Shown in pieces: positions 1 to 11,586 of a stretch of 64,000 nt of DNA. Made by a program: the position numbers and the translations under genes. Under the pieces are notes generated by a model. The model was not told the DNA's origin. It saw nothing but the letters and a program-made list of their open reading frames with translations, and made no database searches. Source of the stretch: Turritopsis dohrnii (lineage: Eukaryota; Cnidaria; Hydrozoa; Anthoathecata; Oceaniidae); contig BQMF02000010.1 in the NCBI GenBank assembly GCA_027922465.2, forward strand, positions 1,736,001 to 1,800,000, written 5' to 3'. The first letter of the stretch is position 1, and the number at the start of each line of letters is the position of its first letter.

Positions 1-870
1 GGTTAGAATGTTTTGTAAAACATTTTAGAAGGGGCGTTTTAAAGAGTGTGGGCGCTAATTATTATAGAAAATATGGTATAGAAAACAACATGATGTTATG
101 AAATAATTTTGCGTTTTTGAAAATTTAGCGCCAATAAAATTTGGAAAAACATGGTCATGTCTTTCTCAAAAAGTGACGGGCGCAATGATGAGTATGTTAA
201 GTTCCGCCATACAACTATGCTAAAGTGTTTAACAGGTTTTCCAAATTCACACTTTCCAATGAACAAACTAAAACTAATATCCACAGTGGATGGAGAACAA
301 TGATCTACATGATCCAACGGTCGTCTTGACTACTGCTGTCTATCAACGTGCACACGGTAGTGTTCATAGTGTTTTACTGTTACTGCCGCTGGCCAAACTT
401 ATGGCGACACAGAAACAACGACAGTATTGTTTCCCTTATGGTTTTGACGCGTCTTCACATAGAATGACGGCTACAAATAATATACAAGTACATAATTAAC
501 TAAAGTGAAATAACACAAGAAATATACAAGAACTAAACCAATAAATGTAGACATAAACCAAGCAAAAGATTATATACAAAATCACAATCATAAACACTTA
601 CTAAAACACTGTGGGCGAACACATAAACACTTGCACAGGCAGCTTACTGTAACATTGGTGGAGCTGACGAGCCTGAACAGTTTCCAAAATTCAACTAATA
701 CTGGCTAAGAACGCCGTCCTAAACACAAATACATAAGGAAATTAGAAATGAAATTAACAAAATGTATTATATACATATTTCTATGGTTTTCTTGTCACTC
801 TTCCACGGATGATTCATTAACAAACAGTTTGTTTTTTTTATGGGGGCTAGATTCTAACCAATGGAACTTC
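1..870. other. No recognisable gene
   Basis: AT-rich sequence with only short open frames that lack codon-usage or splice support. I see no domain, repeat or RNA gene. The first 30 bases contain a short AATGTTTT/AAAACATT palindrome that may be the edge of a repeat entering from the left. Confidence 0.4.
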
Positions 871-1068
871 AGAAGTTTTATATCAAATACGAGCTCTGAC
901 TAATAGGATTTCACAATTTTTATATCGAATGCAAGCTCTGACCAATAGGATTTCACAATTTTTATATCGAATGCAAGCTCTGACCAATAGGATTTCACAA
1001 TTTTTATATCGAATGCAAGCTCTGACCAATAGGATATCGCAATTTTTATATCGAATAGAAGCTCGGTT
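871..1068. repeat. 42-bp minisatellite, about 4 units
   Basis: A 42-bp unit beginning AATAGGATTTCACAATTT is repeated head to tail with few differences; the first and last units are diverged (GATTTC becomes GATATC in the last). Because 42 is a multiple of three, both strands show artificial open frames with a 14-residue repeat, which I do not regard as coding. Confidence 0.9.
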
Positions 1069-1105
1069 TCGTGTGTTCTATGTTGTTTTAAGCAAGATGT
1101 TATGT

Positions 1106-1176
1106 TCAACGTTTTCAATCTCGTTTTCAATCTCGCTTTCAATCTCGTTTTCAACCTCGTTTTCAACCTCGTTTCA
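1106..1176. repeat. 12-bp tandem repeat (TTTCAATCTCGT-like)
   Basis: Six tandem copies of a 12-bp motif TTTCAAYCTCGT, with a C/T transition separating the first and last units. It lies 40 bp after the 42-bp minisatellite, so two independent satellite-like arrays sit side by side. Confidence 0.85.
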
Positions 1177-1179
1177 GAT

Positions 1180-1790
1180 ACAAAGATTACAAAGAACTTA
1201 TCATGCAGCGAATGAAAGATTTGGAGACGAATAATCGAGAACCAAAGGATTAGCTCGCCTACCTTGTAACTACTTCGACAGTTTCTGAAAGTGAAGTAAA
1301 GGTAATGAAGGTAATCGATGAGTTCGATATACATAAAAGGTGATTTCATGTCAACGTGTTCATGAAGCCAGCATGTTGGCCTTGCTTAAAATAATTACCA
1401 AAGTTTAGAACGAGATAGGTAGAAGATACGATCATCACCGCGTATTTGGCTAATCAAGGTATTGGGTATGTATGCGTCCTGGTATGTAAAAGACACTTGT
1501 AACAAAGGAATACATTCACAAAGTTGCAAATGAAGTTTTTGGAAATTTCCTGGTCTGTAAATTATACATGATCTCGTGATTTGAAAATAGCAACAGCATT
1601 GGATCAAATTTGTCACGTGATCAATGCACAGTAAAAGCAGCCAATCAAAACGGTTTAATAAAACCAGGACCAGGAAATTTCCTGACGACAAACTCATTCA
1701 TGTCACCCACGGTCAGTTGTTTATTTTTGTTTTCCAAAAACGAGAGTGTTTTCATTTTTATAAAGTTATGAATATGGAAGTATCCTGTGA
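1180..1790. other. No recognisable gene
   Basis: Short overlapping open frames on both strands without a recognisable domain or convincing splice sites. Nothing supportable seen. Confidence 0.4.
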
Positions 1791-1906
1791 GGCAAATTTG
1801 TTGAAAAATCACTACGAAGGAGGGCATTTCTATAAAAATATACGCATATTTTGATAATTCTCCTCGTCGCAGTGGGTTTTTTTTACTAGTTTGCCCACTG
1901 AGATAT
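1791..1906 (+). mobile_element. Small foldback MITE-like element, copy 1
   Basis: About 115 bp whose two halves are imperfect inverted complements. One end reads GGCAAATTTGTTGAAAAATC, the other ends TTTGCCCACTG. The same palindromic unit occurs near 3,012, 4,351 and 22,312, so it is a dispersed non-autonomous family. No coding capacity. The superfamily is unclear because I could not define a target-site duplication. Confidence 0.65.
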
Positions 1907-2285
1907 CATTCATGAATAAATATAATTATATTATATATTTCTTATGATGTTTCAAAGAGAATATATTTCTTTAGCTTTTAGTAGTTCGTAGCGGACTTAC
2001 GTTTCTGTTCGAAATTTTATCAATCGGAAAGCCGGAGTTTTCATTCTTCGCCTTCCATTCAAACTATGTGCGATGTTTTGGTCATTCCCACATCATCCTT
2101 ATATATATTTTTTTGTAACTGACAGATGGTTTATTTTGGTGTGGTTTTAAATATTTTTATATTTATACATGACATCTGGTCAGTATATATATTTCATTTA
2201 TAAAGATGTGAGAAATTTTCTGACAAATCGTTCTAGTCTCTTTCCTTGCTACTCAATGGAAAAATAAGTTTAGCCAGAGGAGTAT

Positions 2286-2450
2286 CAGTGGCGGATCTAC
2301 AGGTATGTCCTAATTTGTGTAGGAGAGTGTTAGCAATCCAACCGTAAGAGAAAAGCGTTCAAATAATCCCATTGGTAATATAAATTGAATTCACAAATTA
2401 TGTTAATGCTCTCCTACACAAATTTCGACATACCTCTAGATCCGCCACTG
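2286..2450. mobile_element. hAT-like MITE, copy 1
   Basis: A 165-bp near-palindrome beginning CAGTGGCGGATCTA and ending TAGATCCGCCACTG. CAGNGGCGGAT-type termini are known from hAT-superfamily transposons. Related copies lie at 9,800, 44,784 and 50,934. The centre carries the family-specific ATTATCAATGGGATTATTTG or its complement. I could not confirm an 8-bp target duplication at this copy. Confidence 0.75.
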
Positions 2451-3010
2451 CAGTATATTTCGAACCATTTCAATCAAAAGACACTTCGTTGTATTGACAT
2501 TTTGACTATCTTCTCCTCAGTATTACCCTCATTGGTTGCAAGGTGTGTCTACTCTCATCGGTTGCCAGGCGTATCAACCCTCATCGGTTGCTAGGTGTGT
2601 CTATCGGTTGTCAGGCCGAGTTGTTGATTTTTATAATATTGATTAGTTTATTTTGATTTTCCTACTGTTAGATATAGTTTCAATAAAATATTTTACTTAA
2701 AATTTCATATAATATTTATTTTCTGACCCAATGGTTTTTTACCGGGTTGTTTCTTGTCCACCGAGTTCATGAAAAGAATACCGGTATCATTTCTTTTGGC
2801 CACCTTTTTTCATTCGCATTTTAAAAATAAGTTTCAGAAGCTCTCTATTGCAATTCTTTAAGTTTTAAGGCCTATTTTCTGACAGAAAAATTGTATCAAA
2901 GTTAGATTAGCAGGATATCATTCACCACCACAGTTTAGTTTTTATTTCCCCATTATTCCTTTAGGTTCCTTTTGCACACCATTCTTTAGAAGGATGCTTT
3001 TTAACTTTAA
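2451..3010. other. No recognisable gene; short local repeats
   Basis: Around 2,525-2,610 the phrase CATCGGTTGC(C/T)AGG recurs three to four times at about 30-bp spacing, a small degenerate tandem repeat. Otherwise nothing recognised. Confidence 0.5.
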
Positions 3011-3011
3011 C

Positions 3012-3125
3012 CCAGTGGTCAAATTTGTTGAAAAATCGCTGTGAAGGAGTGTGATCCTACAGAAACATACACATTATTTCGATGAAAATGTTCTTCATCC
3101 CAGTGACTTTTTGACGAATTATAAT
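3012..3125 (+). mobile_element. Small foldback MITE-like element, copy 2
   Basis: Second copy of the foldback family of 1,791: CCAGTGGTCAAATTTGTTG at one end, AGTGACTTTTTGACGAATTA at the other. A 141-codon open frame beginning at 3,051 runs through this repeat and is therefore not trusted as a gene. Confidence 0.65.
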
Positions 3126-3574
3126 GAATATCTCATCCAAACAATGAAGAATACATCAGCAAAGCCTTTTGTGACCGCCTACTCAGATAGGTGTTGGCAA
3201 AAACAGAGGATAGAGGGAGTGCTATATGAAAAACTCCTACAGGTTTCTAGTCCAAAGAAATCTCACATGTCTCTGAGATGGAGGGGAATATGCCTCTTTC
3301 GAGCTCTATTTTGCAAAGGTAGTCGTTTCTTTGCAGAAGTAATCTTATTTCATAATCCTTTGAGCTCAATAAGTGCAGTACGTTTGTCGGAAGACGGAGC
3401 TACATGTGAACAACATCATACGAATGGCCTTTCAGTGTCATTTATTCAAAAATTCATTGTTTTTGCCTTCGCTTAATGAATTTGGGATGATCTTGTTACC
3501 TCCATCTCCAGTTTAAATATTAGTGTCAGCGATTTTTCTCAAATTTATAACCGGGTTTGCCGCCGTCCGCACCT

Positions 3575-3700
3575 GTCTGCTTTTTAGTAAGTAAGTAAAT
3601 TTGGAGTTTTTAGTCCTTGGCTCAAAATGCTCTGCTTTTGAAGCGCGTTGGAGTTCAGTATCGAGAAACGACATGACTGGAGTTTTAAAAATGCCTGCAA
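3575..3700 (-). mobile_element. Decayed tRNA-SINE fragment
   Basis: Reverse complement of the 3' part of the SINE at 43,551: the phrases CCAGTCATGTCGT, GCGCTTNAAAAGCAG, CCAAGGACTAAAAACTCC and the (TTAC)n tail occur in the same order. There is an internal deletion and the tRNA-like head is eroded. It shows that the SINE family is dispersed in this genome. Confidence 0.75.
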
Positions 3701-4350
3701 CATAATGAAACCTATTTTTCGTGGACGTGAAAATACTTGAAAATCGTAAGAAGATTTGCATATTTACTCTAGAAAAATGGATGGAACATGATTACTGATT
3801 TTTACTGATTACTGATTGTGAAACATTTTAATTGGACGCCATACTTACAATATCTTTGTCGTTATACGATTAATAAACGATTCTTAAAAAAATACCTTTC
3901 ATTTTATTACTTAAAACCATGTTGATTGTTTTGCAGTTCTATGAGAAAAGAAAGAATATTTGCAAACAAAAATGAAGTTACTCAGTAGCATATTGACCAA
4001 TATTTCTAGTAAATGTTTTGTTTTTGTTTTGTTTTCAAATCTGTTGTTGCAAATTTGTTGTTACAAGAATGTATTTTATGAAAAGTAGGAAAATATAAAC
4101 AGACACTAATGTAAGAACCTTTATGTTTTTTTGCTGTTTGATTTTTTTTTTTTTTTCGTGATTATATTGTTAGATGCTACTGTCTGGATAATAGAGCAAT
4201 TATTTACAAAGCAACACACGGATAAACAAGACCAACATTTCAACAAGGGTAAAATGATTATTTTTTTATTGGAGATATGACTCCATTATCCTTCCAAAGA
4301 AATTATGCCTATGCTAAGTCATGTTGATATCGTCTGTTGCAACACTTACC

Positions 4351-4448
4351 AAGCGGGCAAAATCGTCCAAAAGTCACTGCAATGAAGAGCATTTTTACTG
4401 AAATGCACTCCTTCAGAGTGACTTTTCAACAAACTTGCCCACTCGGTA
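4351..4448. mobile_element. Small foldback MITE-like element, copy 3
   Basis: Best-preserved palindrome of the family: GGGCAAAATCG..AAAGTCACT at the left and AGTGACTTTTCAACAA..TTGCCC at the right, able to fold on itself. It sits just upstream of the last exon of the WSB-like gene, probably in its intron. Confidence 0.7.
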
Positions 4449-4598
4449 CATACTTATTTTGGTATGCAAACACAGCTTAATATCGTTGTTGTTTAGGTGT
4501 GGAGAAGTACAAGCCATGGAAATTATTCAAAAGGCGGCAACGAAAGGACTTGCCTAAACTAGTTGTTTGTGGCTCAATGAGAATCAAGTTGGATTCCT

Positions 4599-5720
4599 AT
4601 GATATCTATTTACCAAGAACACCGGTCAAATGTCAAATGCAAAACGTTTGTTAACAAGAACGGCAAAAGAACTAAGCTACATACATCAGGACTATATTAC
4701 GATGGGTATTGGGCGGAGGGCGTGGAATATGAACCCCGAACGCCCTTTGACGTAATTGGGTGTTTACAATGCTGTTCAGATACTCACAATCCAATCTCAT
4801 TGTCTTTCTTCAGAACTGAGAATGGGGAGAATGAACGACGCCCGTTTGTTTTGGAGGGTGGTGAATTTAAAGATGAATTGCTAGTTGAATTCCGCATTGG
4901 CCATGATAGAGTATTGGCGATAACAACTACCGACGAATATGGTTGGGATTACGTCGTGACGTTGTGGAACTTACTGGATAATCTTAATTTGAAATTGGCA
5001 TGGTCAAACACGCTAAATGAAATGCTCAATAGACCTAAGGAATCTTACTTGGGATGGGTGTATCGGTCTGAATTCTCACCGTGCGAAAAATACTTAGGGA
5101 TTGGTTTTTTCAGAGGTGTTTTAATCCTACTCGACTGCGTCAATGAGAAAATACACAGCGTACTCGATCTGCATCGTGCAATTGATAATCAAAAATTTAA
5201 CATACACGCGTCAATCGATTGCACATTTTGCTTCGATCCAAACTCAAGGTTTTCAGGGATTGTTATTGGCCGATCAAAATACTTTTGTCGTGTGACTGAT
5301 CCACTCTACTACGACTCATGCTTCAGAAGAGATTCAAGATTACCCCTTACTTGTCTGCCTGAGTATGTAGGTCAAATAAACGAGCTTGGCTACTCTAAAA
5401 ACGGATATTTATTTTGCGTGTGCTCCTCGTCTGGTCATGTTCTTGCATACTCTACACGAAACTACCAGGAGATCGTTTACGAGTTGCCACCGCCTGATAT
5501 ATTTCAGTGGCATGTGGAAGCTTGTTCTTCATCATTTTCGTCATCTTCAGAAGAGTTAGCAGTTGCCTATAGCAACAACTACTTGTGCGTCTGGCAGTTG
5601 CCAAGAATTTTAAATTTACAAGAAATTTGTCGTTTGAAGATAAGAACGATTGTGACGCAAGATGACATTGATAACCTATCCATCCCGAATTCCTTGAAAG
5701 AATACTTGAAGTTTAGATGA
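4599..5720 (+). CDS. WD40-repeat protein with C-terminal SOCS box (WSB1/2-like)
   Basis: Predicted substrate receptor of a Cullin-RING (ECS) ubiquitin ligase: WD40 blades bind the target and the SOCS box recruits Elongin B/C and Cullin 5. The 373-residue frame has degenerate WD blades (VTLWNLLD near 122, LILLDCVNE near 175, LCVWQLPRILNL near 332). It ends in a SOCS box: CRLKIRTI, then LSIPNSLKEYLKFR at the C-terminus, closely matching the WSB1/WSB2 layout (W-x-x-PR, CR, IP, KE-x-L). The exon probably begins at 4,497 after TTGTTGTTTAG, and its upstream reading frame (MRIKLDSYDIYLPRTPVK) is homologous to copy 2 at 11,587. Compared with copy 2 this copy has a net 98-bp deletion near 4,630 that throws the upstream frame out, so only the ATG at 4,599 gives a product. 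It is either N-terminally truncated or a young pseudogene. Confidence 0.8.
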   Translation: MISIYQEHRSNVKCKTFVNKNGKRTKLHTSGLYYDGYWAEGVEYEPRTPFDVIGCLQCCSDTHNPISLSFFRTENGENERRPFVLEGGEFKDELLVEFRIGHDRVLAITTTDEYGWDYVVTLWNLLDNLNLKLAWSNTLNEMLNRPKESYLGWVYRSEFSPCEKYLGIGFFRGVLILLDCVNEKIHSVLDLHRAIDNQKFNIHASIDCTFCFDPNSRFSGIVIGRSKYFCRVTDPLYYDSCFRRDSRLPLTCLPEYVGQINELGYSKNGYLFCVCSSSGHVLAYSTRNYQEIVYELPPPDIFQWHVEACSSSFSSSSEELAVAYSNNYLCVWQLPRILNLQEICRLKIRTIVTQDDIDNLSIPNSLKEYLKFR

Positions 5721-5741
5721 AAGGACAACGTTTCCTTTCAT

Positions 5742-7550
5742 ACGTCTCATAGCTAACAGACGGGTATCGTTACCATGAATCATGGTCATGCCAAAGTGTG
5801 ATCCATACACGCAGGTTTCTTAGTGCTCAGTTTGATCATTTTCCAATTTTGAATGAATCATTTGTATAATTTGACAAAAAATAAGAAATGTAAGCTGACT
5901 TGAAGTCTGTATAGTAGTAGCTGGTTGTGTTACAAATTTGATATGTTAAATTTGCAAACTAGATGATAGACAGTCTTAAATACTTAACCCTTTTAGAAAC
6001 TTATCCTTGAAAAACTGGGAGTTTCTTGCAGATTATGGCAGTTTAGCTTTAACATCCACCAATCCCAGGTTTACTGTGGGAATACTCACATTTATCTTTA
6101 GCAACACTACTAAGCAGTGATGGATTTCACTTCTAGGGATAGCTGCAGATTTACACCTTGTTACACAATCATTGTGTCCCCTTATTATTTTGTAACTCGG
6201 GCTTTCCGGGTTTCATTTTTTCACAGTGCAGAGGGCTCTCTGAATTGCAGTGAAGTATATAAATGGCTCAATTACTAATGTAAATTTTTATAACTTTGTA
6301 TTTGTATATACAATGTGAGTGATTTTCACTATGCAAGAGAAAATATTCATAATACACCAGTTGAATCCAAGATTTTATCTGCATTAGATAATATTTAGTC
6401 TCTATGGAAAGCTGATCAACAGCCAAAATCTCAATTAAAGGTAATCTTAAACCTTTAAGCATTCTCCTATGCTCACTAGCAGGTGCAGATTTTTCAAATG
6501 AAATTATCATTAATTCATTGCATTCCAGGCCGTTATACTGTTTTTTATCCAACAATAGAAAATCTTCTTCATGGTAATATAGATGTAATATTAGGTGAAT
6601 TATTATTATTATTAGTGAAATATATTTGGCATTTCCACATTACATGGCTATTCGTCCAAAATTTTAAAATATATATACATTATTAAAACATTGTTACAAA
6701 TATCGAATATCGTTGCATTAGATAATACCCACTTCATACAACTGCAAACAAAATTACAAAATTATTGATTACAGTTTATACTCAACCACTGTCATTCCAT
6801 CATTAGAAGTCTGTTGGACCATGTATATTATAAAATAATCCTTTTTGTATGATACAAAATATTGACGTAATTGTGACAGATATTTTCTTTAATGATCTTG
6901 ATGCTATCCAATTTAATGTTTACCAAAATTTCATCTAGGTTCTTTTTATAATTAATTTATACAGTTTTATGTATACATAATGTATTATTATTTTTCTTAC
7001 TGAATTATTTCAGGCTTACTGTGAAGCAACAAATGGTGAATAAAATTACCAATATGATCCAGAAACTTCTCAGTCAGAATAGGATAGGATAAATATAATG
7101 TTGCTAAAGGTAAAAGGTTTGAAAATTGCATGTGAGAGAAATATGCAGTGAGCTTTAACCAATATAAGTATTTGGATGTTCTTTATAGCTCGTAAATGTG
7201 CTGATGATGAAGATGACGCTTTAATTTAAATCACCAATCAGCAGCAATATGAATATTAGCAATATTTGTAATCGCTGCAAACAGCCCACACCATCTTGTA
7301 ACCAGAGTTTTTTTCAAGTGCACCAGCTGAATGAATCTAAATTATCTTGAAAAGTCTTTTTCACCAAAACTAAAGGGGAAAGTAACAGTGTCATTGTGTG
7401 AACACCTGGTATATTCTTTGGATCTTTAAAACCTTGGAAAATTATACGCTTATGCAAATATCGGCCAACAGTTCTTGCTCCTGTTGATACATTTCTTCCA
7501 TTGAGCAGCACACTTGTCGCTGAGTTCGCAACTGCAGGCTGATTTATTTC
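5742..7550. other. 3' flank of the WSB-like gene; no further gene seen
   Basis: 5,861-6,175 is duplicated at 14,225-14,545 downstream of WSB copy 2. The rest (6,180-7,550) is AT-rich with short frames only. A 103-codon minus frame at 7,314-7,625 has no recognisable domain and I do not call it. Confidence 0.5.
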
Positions 7551-7740
7551 ATTTAAAATAAATATTACACTGAAAGTTGAAGACATTGAAAAGTAAACAA
7601 ATGGAATCATCATAATAGAAAGCACAAATTACTTCACTTTGTGAATGAATTGACCCAAACTGTGCTTACATAGTGATACAAACTGAAAGTTTAAACATAA
7701 TGCACAAGATATTGGCGAACGATATGTGTCTAATAAAACT

Positions 7741-9289
7741 AAATAAAACGCAGATATAACACCAACTCATAAAAAGAATTCGAGGACAGATAAAGAAAAC
7801 TATAGACCTATGAGTATCTTATCAAATATCTCCAAAATCTACGAAAGGTGTATGTACAATCAGATATACGCATTCTTCGAATCAAAATTTTCTAAATATC
7901 AATTCGGCTTCCGAAAAGGGCATAGTCCCCAGCAGTGTCTTTTATATATGATAGAAAAATTAAAAGAAAGTATTGACAAAGGAGGGACGTTCGGAGCTCT
8001 CCTTACTGACTTATCCAAGGCGTTTGACTGTATACCCCACGATTTACTACTAGCAAAATTACATGCATACGGATTTGATATAAATTCGTTATTATTCTTA
8101 AAATCGTACTTAACAAATAGAAAGCAAAGGGTAAGGATAAATAATAAGTACAGCTCGTGGACAAATATCAGATATGGGGTACCGCAAGGTTCAATTTTAG
8201 GTCCCTTGCTCTTCAATATTTTCATATGTGACCTGTTCCTTTTTCTACCAAACATAGACATCGCGAATTATGCTGATGACACTACCCCGTTTTCCACAGG
8301 TAGAAATGTGAACGAAGTTGTAAATCATCTAGAAGAAGCCGCTAAATTAATATTTGATTGGTTCGATAATAACGGAATGAAGGCCAATCCAGAGAAATCA
8401 CATTTTTCACAAACGACGACGCTAAAATCGGTCTAAAAGTGTACAACAAAACTATAGACAGTTCTAAATTGGAAAGACTGCTTGGCATAACTATCGACAA
8501 TAAACTCTCTTTTGAGGAACATATCAACCAACTCTGTAACAAAGCTAGTCAAAAAGTAAGTGCTTTAGCTAGATTATCAAATATAATGTCTTTTCAACAG
8601 CGAAAACTCCTTATTAATGCATTTGTCACCTCACAGTTCTCTTACTGCCCTCTTGTTTGGATGTTCCATAATCGAAAATTGAATAACAGAATTAATCACA
8701 TACATGAACGGGCATTAAGAATTATCTATCAGGATTATCAGTCATCTTTTGATGACCTGCTGTCAACAAACAATAGTGTGACAGCCCATCATAAGAACTT
8801 ACGCACTCTTGTAACAGAGTTGTACAAAGTAAAAACAGGTATTAGCCCGGAACTAATATGTGAACTCTTTAAATTTACTGAGCGTATTTACAACCTAAGA
8901 AATGAAAAGCTAGAATCACGAAATATCCATACAGTAAAATATGGAACTGAAACACTCGCCAATGCTGGAGCTAAGTTGTGGAACTCCCTCCCAAAAACCT
9001 CCAAGACAATCGAGGAATTCAAAAGCAAAATAAAAAATTGGATTCCAACTAATTGTCCCTGCAGAATATGTAAAACTTACGTTAAAGATCTCGGATTTAT
9101 ATAAACTTGTGAATTTGGTATTTTTATAGGGTTTTTTTTTTATGGGGTATTTATTCATTGTACTTTTTAATATCTTGTTTTATTATTATTATTATTATTA
9201 TTACTTTTATCAGTTGACTTTAATTAGTATATTTTGTACTATCTTACTATGTCAACGTTAAATAAATTGAATACAATACAATACAATAC
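7741..9289 (+). mobile_element. 5'-truncated non-LTR retrotransposon (Jockey/CR1-like LINE)
   Basis: About 1.55 kb carrying reverse-transcriptase sequence and ending in an (ATACA)n-type tail (9,267-9,289). The paralogous unit at 50,429 reads AATAAAACT then GTTTTTTGGC without any insertion. Here those flanks are separated by the LINE, and AAACT occurs on both sides (7,736-7,740 and 9,290-9,294), a probable target-site duplication. The element lacks ORF1, the endonuclease and the first RT blocks, as usual for incomplete target-primed reverse transcription. Confidence 0.9.
7747..9104 (+). pseudogene. LINE reverse transcriptase, truncated and frameshifted
   Basis: RT domain of a LINE ORF2: ENYRPMSIL at the left, LSKAFDCIPHDLL (catalytic Asp), YGVPQGSILGPLLF, and the ANYADDT catalytic box near 8,270. 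After EKSHF (near 8,400) the frame is lost by a single-base indel in the run CACATTTTTC. Translation resumes at 8,439 with RT thumb and connection sequence (LERLLGITIDNKLSFEEHI, ending near 9,104 with a Cys-containing tail NCPCRICKT). N-terminal endonuclease absent. Not functional. Confidence 0.9.
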
Positions 9290-9799
9290 AAACTGTTTTT
9301 CTGGCTCCGAAATGTTATAGTGAATTGAAAAGTGGTTGAGACTAAGTTTAATAATAATTTAAAGAAGGGAGTAATATGAAGAATTCTAGACTGTATCAAA
9401 TTATTAGTCACTGTACAATGCTAAGTGAAGTTATCACTGTGTGGGACTGATTCGTGTTAAATTCACATTGGAAAAGATGACATTGTTCAAAGCAATCAAG
9501 ATTTATTTCCTCTGCAAACCACTCGATAGAGTCACAATGGTTTGGGATTTTCATCACTTATAGCGTCAGGAAAACATACTTTGGATAATGATTAGAATCC
9601 AAGCAATCACACATACAATGAGATCACTAAAGCCTTGTGAAAATCTGTAGTGTAGTATGTGCTAGGACACAATGCATCATGTTTAAAAAGAACATTGTAA
9701 TACAGACCCTAACGACGTTTTGTTGCGTCATTTGTCTTTTATGTGTACATTTATGTTATTTATAAGCACCATGAAAAGATTCAAGTGGTGATGTACAGA

Positions 9800-9949
9800 C
9801 AGCGGCGGATGTAGTGGGTAGTCACAAAAAAGAAGTACATTAACATAATTTTTGAATTCGATTTATATTATCAATGGGATTATTTGAGCATTTTTTTGTG
9901 CTTGAATTGGTAACACTCTCCTACTCAAGTTAAAACATACCTGCTACTG
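9800..9949. mobile_element. hAT-like MITE, copy 2 (diverged)
   Basis: Begins CAGCGGCGGATG, contains ATTATCAATGGGATTATTTG and CTAACACTCTCCTAC-like sequence, and ends CTGCTACTG. It is the same MITE as at 50,934 in the paralogous unit, so it was inserted before the unit was duplicated. Confidence 0.7.
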
Positions 9950-10963
9950 AAAGTTTTAGTAAAAATAGATTTTCATATGGTACGTTATGTTGATTTAAGT
10001 TATTTATAATATACCTTTTATCTCTTTGTAATCCTGTTAACTGTCGTAGGATTAAAATCTTTAAAATGCCCAAGTTTCTCCTGCTCCAACTAATCCGAAT
10101 TGTGAACAACTTTGTGTAATGTTTATTTAAATATGTTACCAAATTCACAATTTTGACAAATTTTGGAAGGCTTGCACAAAGAACATTTGGAAAGTCCTGA
10201 TGTTAACTTTAGCAGTCACTTTTGCAGATTTGATCATTAATAGACAAGGTCTTCAGTTTTTAAACAACTTTGACATATTTTAAATCATTTGGTTGTAAGA
10301 TTTAATAGTGTTGCGGTTGGGAAAGTCTTCAATCCATACAGCTTCTTTTTTCAAATGATTTTGGTTCACTTCTATCAAATATCATTTTATTTTCCATATG
10401 AACCATAAGTCATATTATCGGAATTGCGATAGACCTGTACTTACGTATGCAACAAGAAAAGAATGGATAAAGTCATTCAGATATCTTGAAAATTGGCCTA
10501 AAGTAATTTCCTCTAGGCCTGATGCGGAAATTGTTCAAGACACGAGGCTTCTAGTTTATGAACGAAAACCAAACTCGACATATTATTTTATAGTCCTGAT
10601 CAAAATCTCCTGGAGCATCATAAATATGAGCTATAAGTCATTTATAACAATTTTATAGGAGTTTAGTTGGGAAAATGACAATGTCTAGAAGTGATAAATA
10701 TTCAATCTCTTATCATCAAAATACACATAATTAATAATATATACAGATACGCAGATATTACTTAGTAACAATACACCTTTCAGGAAACACTGTTTAAACA
10801 TCGTGTTTTGGTCTAGTCAGTAAAATAAACTCGTTTTTATGTCGTAATCTCTCTTAATCTTCATTGAGAAAGAGTTTATGATAGAAGATATATTGTAAAT
10901 CAAAATTACCCAATCATTTTTAAAAAACTACATAGGAACCAGATTGCATATACTAGATTTTTT

Positions 10964-11350
10964 CTAGAAAAGTCTGGCAGTTGGCGTTCCACAGACTTTA
11001 AGAGAACCTCTGTATGTCAATAGGCACGACATATATTTCACCCAGTAACGTCGGCTATTTAGTCGTATCTTATTGATGCATCGTCGGAACTTTCTATTTG
11101 TTGATCGGACACATAAGTCGTAGGACGTGATGGTTCTTTTGGAATTGTCGGAATCGTACTGTGAAGGGTTTAGCTCCAGACTCTTTTCGATATCTTCTGT
11201 TGTACAGCTGGCGCAATTGCTTTGGATTTTTGTTTCTGCGCTTTTTGTTTCTTCTTTTGTGTACTTATCATTGTGTGACGTCATAATATCATCAGCTTTC
11301 AAAACTGAAATTGTCGCCACTATACAAAACCACATCACTATTTGTTTCAT
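10964..11350 (-). CDS. Small secreted cysteine-containing protein, copy A
   Basis: A 128-residue protein starting MKQIVMWFCIVATISVLKA, a clear signal peptide with cleavage expected before or after the A-DD step; no other membrane segment. The mature part is acidic then basic and has six cysteines (CASC pair, then one each in DLCVR, RRCIN, MSCLL and KVCG). I do not recognise the family. An upstream in-frame TTG extends the frame but ATG at 11,350 is the natural start. A paralogue of exactly the same length is at 17,874-18,260 and differs most in the last ten residues. It is divergently arranged to WSB copy 2. Single exon as far as visible. Confidence 0.75.
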   Translation of the reverse strand: MKQIVMWFCIVATISVLKADDIMTSHNDKYTKEETKSAETKIQSNCASCTTEDIEKSLELNPSQYDSDNSKRTITSYDLCVRSTNRKFRRCINKIRLNSRRYWVKYMSCLLTYRGSLKVCGTPTARLF

Positions 11351-11586
11351 TTCAAATTTTTTCCACAAAGAAACGATAAAGACTAGCAATTTTTCTCAAT
11401 TCACAAAGTTGCAAATGTTTCTTTTTATTTTCGACTCGTTTTAAATAGCATCCGTTTCCAAGTGATTACAACATTTATACCAGTTATTTTGGGTCATCTT
11501 CCATCCTCTCAGCGTCTCAATATTTGTGAATATCGGCAATAATAAATACTCTGATACAAACCTGAAAATAGTAAAATGAACTTACG

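Larger units (their letters stand above)
7550..10560 (+). repeat. Diverged long repeat unit (also at 50,255-51,520), split by a LINE
   Basis: 7,550-7,740 plus 9,290-10,560 together match 50,255-51,520 in the same orientation (for example AGTGAATTGAAAAGTGGTTGA and CCTCTAGGCCTGATGCGGAA in both). The inverse is in part at 44,330-45,380. The unit itself contains a hAT-like MITE. No convincing gene within it. The copy at 50 kb lacks the LINE and so serves as an empty site. Confidence 0.8.

Noticed and set aside
900..1349. Repetitive minus-strand frame of 149 codons
   Set aside because: Produced by 42-bp and 12-bp tandem repeats whose lengths are multiples of three.
3051..3476. 141-codon plus-strand frame
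   Set aside because: Its first third lies in a dispersed foldback repeat, no domain is visible and there is no splice or codon support.
7314..7625. 103-codon minus-strand frame
   Set aside because: No recognisable domain, homologue within the window or splice context; could be chance in AT-rich sequence.
7899..8261. Minus-strand frame opposite the LINE RT
   Set aside because: Antisense shadow of a clear reverse-transcriptase frame.
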